Assembly (NCBI RefSeq): GCF_000378385.1
Contig: NZ_KB899666.1
Location: 62,001 to 126,000, forward strand
From: Paenibacillus daejeonensis DSM 15491
GTDB lineage: Bacteria; Bacillota; Bacilli; Paenibacillales; Paenibacillaceae
Direction: 5' to 3'
Length of the DNA stretch: 64,000 bases
The translations under genes were made by a program, and so were the position numbers. Under the pieces are notes generated by a model. That model did no database searches. It saw only the letters and a program-made list of their open reading frames with translations, and had not been told where the DNA came from. Within the stretch, counting starts at the first letter, position 1; each line of letters opens with the position of its first letter. Of this stretch, positions 53,821 through 62,067 are shown piece after piece.

Positions 53821-55947
53821 TTAAGGCAAGACATACAGGCGCCCCTCACCCGGAGCAAAGGATGAAGACAACTGACCGGTGGCGGCATTATAGTTGGTTG
53901 CCGTCTCCAGTCCGGTCGATTGGGATACTTCGGTCACCGAAGCCGGTTGCGTGGATAAAACAAACGAAACGGTTCTTGCATTCGCCGTATCCCGGTTGAC
54001 CACCATGACATATTCTCTGCCGCTGGCGTTTTTGAAGCTGCTCACAATGAGAGGCTGCGTCAGATCGACCGGCTGCCAGAAGAAGCTGGATGGCAACGCT
54101 GTTGTCGACTCCGGCAGCGTTCCGGTATGATACACCGCCTGCGAATCAAGTGTAGTCAGCGTAGGGCCGATCTGGAGCAGCGCAGCGTTAATTGTCTTCG
54201 CCCATGTATACAACGGCCCCTTGGAGCCATCAGGGAGAATAATCCCGTCATGGAATGACTCTCCTTGCCCGCTCGGCGTCTCGTACGTAAAATAATTGAT
54301 GCCTTTGGCACCATATGCCAGACTGGTATAGACATTATACCTCAACTCATTTTCAGAGGGCGAACGCAAGCCGTCCGTAATCCCGACGGATTGAATATAA
54401 GTCCAGAAATCAAGCGACGCCATCTGCGCTTGTCGCCTTACAATCTCAAGATTAGTGTAATATTCGCCGCTGAAGCCGCCGCTAGCGCTGAACGGATAAT
54501 GATCAAACATCAGCACATCCGGCTTCTTGCTCGCCCACCGGTACACATAATCTTCATAGGAGAAAGGCAGCAGATTTTGGTTCAAAGCAAACCAAAAATC
54601 GCCGTTGATCGGTGTCCCCGAAGCGTAAGCCGTCCCGTCCTTCTCCCATTTCGTGCCGCTGGTGGAACGAATAACCCAGCCAACAGCGTTGTCTCCGCCC
54701 CCGCCATGGGTCAATTCCCAATAGTATTCGGTATTCGGGCTCACCACTGCGTTAATCTCAAAGCGGGGGAAACTCGTAGCCGAGCCGGACAAGGTGCTCT
54801 GTCCGAGCAAGGTAGTCTTCGCAGGTGAGTCCCATAGCTTGAGCGTCAACGGTTCGTTGCTTCCCCACTGGCTATTGTCGATATAGAGCTGAATCGTCGA
54901 AATCTGAGTCGTCCCCGCATTTGTCTTGAATGACTGGCCCAACGCTCTGTCCGGCGTAACGTATTCGCCAGTCCGATCGCCGAATCCAAGATTGGCTGCG
55001 TAGGTCGGCAACAGATTGACGTAGGTCATGTGGTTCGGATCAGCCTGTCTGAACTTCTCCATCGTTCCGTGCAGCCCGGTCATGGCCGCAGCGGAAGGCT
55101 CATCCATGAGATTATAGCCGAGCAGCCCCGGATTGGAGGCATAGTGGGAGACAATATCGTTCACCGTGGCCGTCGAAGGCTGCGCAACGCCGCTATACAT
55201 CTTCTGTCCATAATTCAGCTTGAACCAGAAGTCGTAATTACTCAGCGCCGTTCCATTCTGATACGCCGTTCCTCCGGCGTATACATCGGACGTTTGGCCG
55301 ACGACCCAGCCAATGCTGGAGGCGCTGTCACTCGTCAGTTCCACATAATAGGTCGTATTCGGTTCGAGCCATTTGTAGAGTTTGAACACAGGATAATTGT
55401 CTGCTACCGGACCCGTGATGTTATCCGAGCCGATTAGCACGTCTTTACTCGGCGAGGTGTACAGGCTCAAAGTCAGCGTTTTGCCTGCCGTCCATTGCGA
55501 CTTGTCGATATAGAGCTGGATCGTATCGATGGCCACATCCGGCTCGTCGGGCGTCGTGAACGTCTGGCCGAGCGAATAAGCGCTCGACACGTATTTGCCG
55601 TCATTTCCTGCCGTTTGGCTGACCGTGAACTTGTAGGATCCGAGCCGGTCATCCTGGACGATACACCTCAACCCTTGAGCCGCACATTGGGCCAGCGCCG
55701 CATCATTCTGAGCATACGAGTATACACCGTTGGACAGCAGTACATAGGTAGCATTCATTTCTTTAATCTCCTGGTACTTGGCGCTTGTGGTCTCCTCGGG
55801 GCCGGGCGACCAGAAGATGCCGATTGGAAACGGATCAACCTGATGAACGGCAGCCTGTGCAGAAGTCCCTCCAGTCAGGCCTGCCAGGGCAACGGACAAT
55901 GCAGCGATTGTTTTGGTCATCTTGCTCATCTTACGTATCATACTCAT
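53821..55947 (-). CDS. Secreted TIM-barrel glycosidase-like protein with two inserted modules
   Basis: A 708-residue secreted protein. A signal peptide (about 1-33, ending SAQA) is followed by a barrel-like start VDPFPIGIFWSPGPEETT. The acid/base-type motif LLGYNLMDEPSAAAM appears after an insertion, then YVYRWASKKPDVLMFDHYPF and GAKGINYFTYETPSG, which suit a clan-A hydrolase. Two copies of a roughly 130-residue beta module (about 105-245 and 320-465) interrupt the barrel. Both have LGQ-F-T, TIQLYID-SQW, LTL-L, PNT-YY-ELT, GWV and DFWF-LN. The C-terminal region is a small beta-sandwich. ATG 55941 is an alternative start. I cannot assign a GH family. Confidence 0.75.
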   Translation of the reverse strand: MSMIRKMSKMTKTIAALSVALAGLTGGTSAQAAVHQVDPFPIGIFWSPGPEETTSAKYQEIKEMNATYVLLSNGVYSYAQNDAALAQCAAQGLRCIVQDDRLGSYKFTVSQTAGNDGKYVSSAYSLGQTFTTPDEPDVAIDTIQLYIDKSQWTAGKTLTLSLYTSPSKDVLIGSDNITGPVADNYPVFKLYKWLEPNTTYYVELTSDSASSIGWVVGQTSDVYAGGTAYQNGTALSNYDFWFKLNYGQKMYSGVAQPSTATVNDIVSHYASNPGLLGYNLMDEPSAAAMTGLHGTMEKFRQADPNHMTYVNLLPTYAANLGFGDRTGEYVTPDRALGQSFKTNAGTTQISTIQLYIDNSQWGSNEPLTLKLWDSPAKTTLLGQSTLSGSATSFPRFEINAVVSPNTEYYWELTHGGGGDNAVGWVIRSTSGTKWEKDGTAYASGTPINGDFWFALNQNLLPFSYEDYVYRWASKKPDVLMFDHYPFSASGGFSGEYYTNLEIVRRQAQMASLDFWTYIQSVGITDGLRSPSENELRYNVYTSLAYGAKGINYFTYETPSGQGESFHDGIILPDGSKGPLYTWAKTINAALLQIGPTLTTLDSQAVYHTGTLPESTTALPSSFFWQPVDLTQPLIVSSFKNASGREYVMVVNRDTANARTVSFVLSTQPASVTEVSQSTGLETATNYNAATGQLSSSFAPGEGRLYVLP

Positions 55948-55965
55948 CTCCCTCTTCGCTCCTGA

Positions 55966-57516
55966 TCAATGGAGCAGATTCATTTCTTGTAACTGCAGGG
56001 TTGCTTCTTCCAGCAATTTCTGTCCCCCTGCAAGTAGCCACTCCTGCTTGAACGCCTCGTAATCGCTATCCTTACCAAGAATGTACTGGATATCGAAGGC
56101 TCGGGTAAGGTGCCTCAGCTCCGACAATACTTGCGGATCCAGGTTTAGCAATTCGTGATAATTAGGATAGCTTTCCATTAGGATTACCTTACCATCTATC
56201 TCCAGCTGTTTGTCGTCCGCAGCACCGGGACTGTCCGTCTGCCCCTCAAGCACCCGGTCCTGGCTAGTCGCAACCCACGCCCCCCAATCATGCGCACCGA
56301 TCATCTCTTTCCGGTACGGATCATTTTTCATACCAATGAATTTGGCACCGTTTGGTAGATTACTGACCGTCTGGCCGTTCACGCCGACGCCCCAACGAAG
56401 CGCCCAATACCCTGCGGTCGGATAAACGGTCGAGTCGATGAAGGTCAGGATTCGTTCCATTTTCACCGGATCACTGGCAGCCTGCGCAGATACGGTCAGC
56501 ATTCCTCCTGCAATTGGAGAAGGTGGGCGTTTGCCGCCGAGCTCCGAACCCGTGGGGATCGGGATCGCATCCCACCACTCCACCGTCCTACCCGTCGCGC
56601 CGGTCGCCTTCTCTGCTTCCTGGACGATCACCCCTGGATAGTGGACCATGCCGATTTGACCGCCGAACAACTTGGGCTTCCGCTGCTCCCAGCCTTGCGT
56701 GTACCAATCGGGATCGATGAGCTTTTCTTCAACGATCGTCCTCATGAAAGTCAGGAATTGCAAATGCGTGCCATTAACAATGCCGTGTTGGACGGTGCCG
56801 TCAGGACCGATGTGAAAGCCACTCTGACCATACATCGACTCAAGCACGCTGATTTCGCCTATATCGCTCCCTGCCCCTGCGGAACTGATTCCCCAGGTAT
56901 CGTCTTTCCCGTTGCCGTCAGGATCGTCATACGTAAATTTGCGAAGGACCTCCAGCAGCTCGCTATCCGTTGACGGAGGATCAAGCTGAAGTGCATTCAG
57001 CCAGTCCTTACGAAGCATTAGCGTCCAGGTGAACGCATCCGGCATTTTGGGAAGACCGATAATGTTGCCATCTTTTGTGGCAAAGACCCTCATCTGGTCA
57101 TTCCACGTACTGGTTACATTGGGGAGCTTGGACAAGTAAGGCGCCCAGTCGTCTAGGACAAATCCTTGGTTATGCAGCTGGGTAATCAAGTTGCGGTCCC
57201 ATGTAAAGATAAGATCGGGCGGCTCATTGGAAGCGAAACGGACAAGTAGTTTGCTCTCCAAATCGCCAATCGACATCGCGTTCAACGTCATGTCAATTTG
57301 AAATTGATCCTCCACCCATTTCTTCCAGGGATCATCCGCATCGGTCGGTACATTGGACCATCCATTGAGCATCATTTCCAGCTTGATCTTACTCTCCGAG
57401 GGATTCGTTTCCGGGCGATTGCTCGTTTCCACCGGTTCATTCTTCTCCGAGCAGCCTGCACTGCTAACGATCAGCAACAGCACGCAAGCGATGATCAGCA
57501 ACCATAGCTTCTTCAT
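55966..57516 (-). CDS. Extracellular solute-binding lipoprotein (YtcQ/LplA-like)
   Basis: A 516-residue family 1 binding protein whose signal peptide ends in the lipobox VSSAGCSE. It has MLNGWSNVPTDADDPWKKWVED near the start and GLPKMPDAFTWTLMLRKDWLNAL, typical of the large binding proteins linked to LplBC/YtcP-type permeases. No permease gene is adjacent, so it must borrow one or serve in sensing. It lies directly downstream of the AraC/YesM/YesN unit and upstream of the secreted glycosidase (18 bp gap), so it probably starts a three-gene unit with the glycosidase and the esterase. Confidence 0.9.
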   Translation of the reverse strand: MKKLWLLIIACVLLLIVSSAGCSEKNEPVETSNRPETNPSESKIKLEMMLNGWSNVPTDADDPWKKWVEDQFQIDMTLNAMSIGDLESKLLVRFASNEPPDLIFTWDRNLITQLHNQGFVLDDWAPYLSKLPNVTSTWNDQMRVFATKDGNIIGLPKMPDAFTWTLMLRKDWLNALQLDPPSTDSELLEVLRKFTYDDPDGNGKDDTWGISSAGAGSDIGEISVLESMYGQSGFHIGPDGTVQHGIVNGTHLQFLTFMRTIVEEKLIDPDWYTQGWEQRKPKLFGGQIGMVHYPGVIVQEAEKATGATGRTVEWWDAIPIPTGSELGGKRPPSPIAGGMLTVSAQAASDPVKMERILTFIDSTVYPTAGYWALRWGVGVNGQTVSNLPNGAKFIGMKNDPYRKEMIGAHDWGAWVATSQDRVLEGQTDSPGAADDKQLEIDGKVILMESYPNYHELLNLDPQVLSELRHLTRAFDIQYILGKDSDYEAFKQEWLLAGGQKLLEEATLQLQEMNLLH

Positions 57517-57577
57517 CAGTTAACTCCTCTGTGATGTGTATTCGTGGATTCACCTCCTCTGTTGATGGATCACTTTC

Positions 57578-57583
57578 ATTATA
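57578..57583 (-). promoter_or_regulatory. Candidate activator-dependent promoter of the binding-protein unit
   Basis: On the minus strand a perfect TATAAT lies at 57583-57578, about 62 bp before the start codon, but no -35 resembling TTGACA is found 16-18 bp upstream. A good -10 with a missing -35 is common where an AraC-type protein, such as the response regulator encoded next door, recruits polymerase. Confidence 0.45.
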
Positions 57584-57656
57584 TAGAGGAGCGAAATCAC
57601 GCTATAGGACAGGACATTGCGATAAAGGAACGGATCTTGCGAATGTTGTCTCACGG

Positions 57657-59162
57657 CTACGTAACGTCTCGACGGTAATCGGCGGGACCGATACCAGTGA
57701 ATTCCTTGAACACGCGGCTAAAATGCTTCCAGCTCTTGTAGCCGATCTGCTCCGCAACTTCATATATCTTGATACCCGGCTCCTTCAACATGCGTTTTGC
57801 TTCTTCCATCCGCAAGGTTGTCACATATTCGAGAAAGGTCATGCCGGCCCGCTCGCGAAAGAGATGGCTCAAATAATGGGGGCTGACATACACTGCTTCC
57901 GCTACATCCGTCAGCGTGAGCGAACCTGTTAAATGGCTGCGGATATAACTCTTGGCACCCACAAGTACATGACCCTCCAGATGTTTGGGGAACAGAATCT
58001 CGGCCATGTGATTGACGTAATAAAGCACCTTTTCTCTCAATGCAGCTTCATTTCTTGTCCAGACCAGCTTAGCGATAAGATCGGCTGTTTGTTGCGCGCG
58101 AAAGGTTGCAGAGGCAGGCTGTCGCTCTTCCATATGCTCGTACAGCATGAGAAATAATGCCTCTAACCCTCGCACCAACACTTCAACGTCTTTTTGTGCA
58201 ACCCACGTGTCTAATCGTTGCCCGACCTCGGCAATAAACACCGCTTCATTTGCCGTTTCCAAAGCTGCGCGAAGCGAATGTAAGTCATGCTTTGCGCGCT
58301 TGTCGCTTGTCTGTTCCTTGTCCGTGTCATAGATATACTCTCCTGTTCCGTCATACAGACGGGTTAATAAGGACACGCAGGCTTGAAACGCAAGCTCCCC
58401 TTCGGCACCTTCACAGACATAAGAAGCGGAACGTCCGATACTGACAGTCAACTTCATCCGCTCGCGCCAAAACGTTGTAAATTGTTCTGTGAATGCGTTG
58501 GCGACCCCCTCACCCGCTTCTTGCGAATCTGCAAATACGCCGATAACCAGATTGTTAGGTTCTAAGCGAGGGGTATCGGATATAGAACAGAGATGACCCA
58601 GTTCATCGGCAATCTCATCGAATACTTTGGCCAGCAGCCATGAGACCACCTGCACACCCCCAAGTTCGCGGACTCTTGTATCCTCCATATCGTCCACATC
58701 CACAGCCAACATCACCTTGAAGCGCTCGCTCATCTGCTCAAATGCCGATCGTGTCATATGCCGGTTCTTCCTAAGCTTATAATTGCTATGCAGCGCGGCG
58801 CGCTGCAGTGCAGCCTCCAATTCGCTCTCATTGACCGGCTTCAGCAAGTAATCCACCGTACCGAGTCGCACAGCCTTCTGCATATAACCAAAATCGCCAT
58901 GCCCGCTAAGCACGATGATTTGAATCGACGGAAAACGGTAGCGGATCGTCTCCGTCATGCCGAGCCCATCCATCCCTGGCATACGGATATCCGTCAAAAC
59001 GATATCTACGGCGCAAGCGCTTAGGAAATCCAACGCCGCCATCGCGTCCGGCACGGATCCGACCACTTGTATATCCCCATCGCAGGCGAACATCGTCCGA
59101 AGCATATGATGCAGTCCCTCCCTGATCTCCTGCTCGTCGTCGACGATCAGCACCTTCATCAT
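57657..59162 (-). CDS. YesN-type response regulator with AraC domain
   Basis: About 501 residues. The receiver domain has the DDEQ acidic pocket, the phospho-acceptor Asp near residue 58 in LTDIRMPGMDG and the lysine in YLLKPVNESE. A long linker leads to the AraC DNA-binding domain (about 400-500) with LTDVAEAVYVSPHYLSHLFRE and KHFSRVFKEFTGIGPADYRR. The start is ATG 59162, 7 bp after AGGGGG, overlapping the kinase stop (ATGA). Together with the kinase and an AraC gene it forms one operon. Likely targets are the binding-protein unit downstream and perhaps the divergent GH78 gene. Confidence 0.93.
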   Translation of the reverse strand: MMKVLIVDDEQEIREGLHHMLRTMFACDGDIQVVGSVPDAMAALDFLSACAVDIVLTDIRMPGMDGLGMTETIRYRFPSIQIIVLSGHGDFGYMQKAVRLGTVDYLLKPVNESELEAALQRAALHSNYKLRKNRHMTRSAFEQMSERFKVMLAVDVDDMEDTRVRELGGVQVVSWLLAKVFDEIADELGHLCSISDTPRLEPNNLVIGVFADSQEAGEGVANAFTEQFTTFWRERMKLTVSIGRSASYVCEGAEGELAFQACVSLLTRLYDGTGEYIYDTDKEQTSDKRAKHDLHSLRAALETANEAVFIAEVGQRLDTWVAQKDVEVLVRGLEALFLMLYEHMEERQPASATFRAQQTADLIAKLVWTRNEAALREKVLYYVNHMAEILFPKHLEGHVLVGAKSYIRSHLTGSLTLTDVAEAVYVSPHYLSHLFRERAGMTFLEYVTTLRMEEAKRMLKEPGIKIYEVAEQIGYKSWKHFSRVFKEFTGIGPADYRRDVT

Positions 59163-61048
59163 CTGCACTCCCCCTCATAGGCTGACATGTCATTCTCGGC
59201 AAGAGGAATATGAATGGCTACAATCGTGCCTGCGCTTTCCATACTTTCGATATAGAATCGGGCCTCAGCACCAAATACTAGTTGAAGACGCTGGTAGATG
59301 TTCTCCAGACCAATACGTCCGCCCGGGGCTCTGGGGTGCTGCCGAAGCGATTCTAGAAGCGTATCCAGCTTGTCCGGGGACATGCCTTGACCCTCATCTA
59401 TTATGGAACATACCATGTGCTCGCGTTGCCGTTTCACACGCACCGTAACGCGTATCCGTTGATCGTAAGGCGAAGCCCCATGAGTAATCGCATTCTCGAC
59501 GAGCGGCTGCAGTAGCAAGCCCGGGACACGAACCTCCAATACCCCTTCCTCCACTTCCATCTTTACGCTGAGCCGCTCGCCAAAACGAAGGCGCTGGATG
59601 CTTATGTAGCTCTGAATGAACTGGATTTCCGTCTTTAGCGGTACCATTTCGTTTGCGTTTGTCGCGTGATAGCGCAGCATATGACCGAGCTCGACAAGAC
59701 CCTGCTCACCTCTTTTGAAGTTGCCATTACGGATGGTCATTCGAATAGTTTCCAACGTATTATGCAGGAAATGAGGGTTAATTTGGCTTTGCAACGCACG
59801 AATCTCCGCCTCCTGATGAAGCAGCTTCTCATGCAGCACCTCATTGGATAACAACTGCATTCGCTGCATCATGTGCCGGAACGATTGGCTCAGTTGTCCG
59901 ATTTCATCGTCGCCGACTTGGCCCATATTGACTGGCGGGGCGGAGAGGTCGACCTGCATTCTCGTAATTCGGGTCAGTTTGCGAAGTGGATTGGTCAGGC
60001 TAACCGACAGCATGGAGGATAACAGGATAACCCCCAATATACCTAATGCAATCCATACGACTATCCAGAGCTTCAACCGGTCAGCTTCCTGGCTGACGTT
60101 CTGCAGCGGAATGACACCCACGACCTTCCATCCGCTCTCGCGGGAACGGTGATAGCTAACCAGCATGTCGTCGCCATCCATCGTCTGGATACTCGAACCC
60201 GAGTCGCCTTGCATCTTTGTGAATCCAGCGTCGTAACCACTTTCCCAAGGGGTGCCCAGAAGGCTGCGGTCCGAAGCAAAGACAATCCGGTTCCGATTGT
60301 CTAACACATATAAGCGGGAGTCGGGGCCAAAATCAATATCGCGCATGATATCCCGGATCGCATCAAGCGTCCCGACAATTTGAATCATTCCTTTGAGTAG
60401 CTTGGTTTGGGTCTTGCGGAAGGGTTGAACCACGGAGAAGGCATGAAAATCGCCGATAAAAGGATTGTCCCCAAAGAGCGTGAACGGGATGGTCCCCAGG
60501 ACGGTGGGCGTAAGCTGGTCCCCATCCACATCGCGGAACCAGGGCTGCTCCTCGACGGAGGCATCAAGCCATATGCCACTAGCGGATTGCCTTACGTAGA
60601 CCTGACCGGAGTCGGTATAGAATAATACCCCTACATAATCCTTGCTTGGATTAAAGGTTATAAATGACAGTGCCTCATGCAGCTTAATCGTATCTTCGAG
60701 CCTCCGTTCGGTCCCGGAACTCTCGAAGCCGCTAATCGCTTCTTCCATCATTCGGCTATATGGCTCGACCAGTATCATCTGGGATAGCGATTTCACATCG
60801 TTTACATAATCCTCTAGCCTGACATTGACTTGATCCAGCACCTGGGGAATATAATGTTTGATTTGATTTTCCATCGACCGGCGCGAAATATCATAGGCCA
60901 TCAGACCGGCCACGATGACAATAGCCGTTAACAGTATCGAAAATAAGATGGCCAGCTTGTAAGCAATCGGCCAATGCCTGAACTGCAAACCGTTGAGTCG
61001 CACGCCGTGTTGCCCCCCCTGATGCATCATGCTTAAAAGTGCCATCAT
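59159..61048 (-). CDS. YesM-type membrane sensor histidine kinase
   Basis: A 629-residue sensor kinase. It has a membrane helix at about 29-52, an extracellular dCache-like region to about 305, a second helix (about 318-340, LWIVVWIALGILGVILLSSML) and a HAMP domain. The phospho-accepting His is in LQSQINPHFLHNTLETIRM, and the ATPase has LLQPLVENAITHGAS, IDEGQGMSPDK and IGLENIYQRL. The start lies 4 bp after the AraC stop, with AGAGGA upstream. It should phosphorylate the adjacent YesN-type regulator on sensing a glycan breakdown product. Confidence 0.93.
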   Translation of the reverse strand: MMALLSMMHQGGQHGVRLNGLQFRHWPIAYKLAILFSILLTAIVIVAGLMAYDISRRSMENQIKHYIPQVLDQVNVRLEDYVNDVKSLSQMILVEPYSRMMEEAISGFESSGTERRLEDTIKLHEALSFITFNPSKDYVGVLFYTDSGQVYVRQSASGIWLDASVEEQPWFRDVDGDQLTPTVLGTIPFTLFGDNPFIGDFHAFSVVQPFRKTQTKLLKGMIQIVGTLDAIRDIMRDIDFGPDSRLYVLDNRNRIVFASDRSLLGTPWESGYDAGFTKMQGDSGSSIQTMDGDDMLVSYHRSRESGWKVVGVIPLQNVSQEADRLKLWIVVWIALGILGVILLSSMLSVSLTNPLRKLTRITRMQVDLSAPPVNMGQVGDDEIGQLSQSFRHMMQRMQLLSNEVLHEKLLHQEAEIRALQSQINPHFLHNTLETIRMTIRNGNFKRGEQGLVELGHMLRYHATNANEMVPLKTEIQFIQSYISIQRLRFGERLSVKMEVEEGVLEVRVPGLLLQPLVENAITHGASPYDQRIRVTVRVKRQREHMVCSIIDEGQGMSPDKLDTLLESLRQHPRAPGGRIGLENIYQRLQLVFGAEARFYIESMESAGTIVAIHIPLAENDMSAYEGECR

Positions 61049-61052
61049 TATA

Positions 61053-61931
61053 TCAATTCCTCTGATCGACGTAAATTGATTTTATACGGGCTCGGTACCG
61101 GGCAGGCGAATAACCTGTTTTCTTCTTAAACAACGCATGGAAGAACTTCAAGTCGCGGTAGCCCACACGATTGGCAATCTCCTGAATGGAAAAAACTGAC
61201 TGGCCCAACAGCTCGATGCTTTTTTTGATCCGTACATTCTGAATATACTCCGTGAACGTCTGGCCGGTAACCTGCTTAAACTGTTTTTGCATATTGCTTG
61301 AGCTGGTCGAAATTAACTGCGCTGCTTGAGTTAAGGTAATCGACTGATGATAATGTCGGTCGATATAGGCTAAGATCGCTCCGATGCCCGTAGCCTCCGG
61401 CAGACCTTGGGGCGGGCTGGTCTCCAAGCGATACAAATAGACAAGCAGCCTGGTCAGCTGCGCATACAAGACCGCCTCGAAGCCCGGTTGTCTGGCACAG
61501 TACTCCTGATGCATCGCTTCAAAAAGCTGACGGGCGGTTGCTTGCAGGTCTTTGTACTGCAAATAGCGCTGGCGGTTTGCGGCAAGCATAACGGATAGCT
61601 CTGCAGGGAGTGGGTAAGCCAGCGCCAGTTGGCGGGGAAGACGCTCGTCGAACAAGCAATTGTAGACGATCAGTTCATCCTTTGCCGATGGCGAAGAGGG
61701 GCGATAGACATGTTCCGTACCGATCGGAATCATGAACAGATCGCCTTTCTCTACCACGATGCGATCGTCGCCAATATAATGAAATCCCTTACCCTCAGCT
61801 ACATATTGAAGCTCAATGAAGGTATGAAGATGAAGCGGCAGCGCGAAGGCCTCCCGCTCTCTCGTAATATGGAGGGGGAAACACTCATCCCAATAGTCTT
61901 GTCCATCCAATATACGTTTGTAGGAACTCAT
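61053..61931 (-). CDS. AraC-family regulator with cupin sensor domain
   Basis: About 292 residues. The N-terminal cupin (about 15-110) has REREAFALPLHLHTFIELQYVAEGKG with the His-rich strand that binds the sugar in relatives. The C-terminal AraC domain (about 190-290) shows ITLTQAAQLISTSSSNMQKQFKQ and DLKFFHALFKKKTGYSPARYR. The start is ATG 61931, 8 bp after AGGAG; an in-frame start at 61982 has no such site. It is the first gene of the AraC-kinase-regulator operon, divergent from the GH78 gene at 62068, which it probably controls. Confidence 0.9.
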   Translation of the reverse strand: MSSYKRILDGQDYWDECFPLHITREREAFALPLHLHTFIELQYVAEGKGFHYIGDDRIVVEKGDLFMIPIGTEHVYRPSSPSAKDELIVYNCLFDERLPRQLALAYPLPAELSVMLAANRQRYLQYKDLQATARQLFEAMHQEYCARQPGFEAVLYAQLTRLLVYLYRLETSPPQGLPEATGIGAILAYIDRHYHQSITLTQAAQLISTSSSNMQKQFKQVTGQTFTEYIQNVRIKKSIELLGQSVFSIQEIANRVGYRDLKFFHALFKKKTGYSPARYRARIKSIYVDQRN

Positions 61932-62067
61932 CCGTAACGCTCCTCTCCAGTCAGAACAAAAAAATAAGATTGCCCTATACATAGCATAGATCGTCCTCTA
62001 TAAACAAGTAAAAAAGCTATGATATGCTGAGAAAAAATGACGACGCTATCGTTAAGGGAGGATATTT

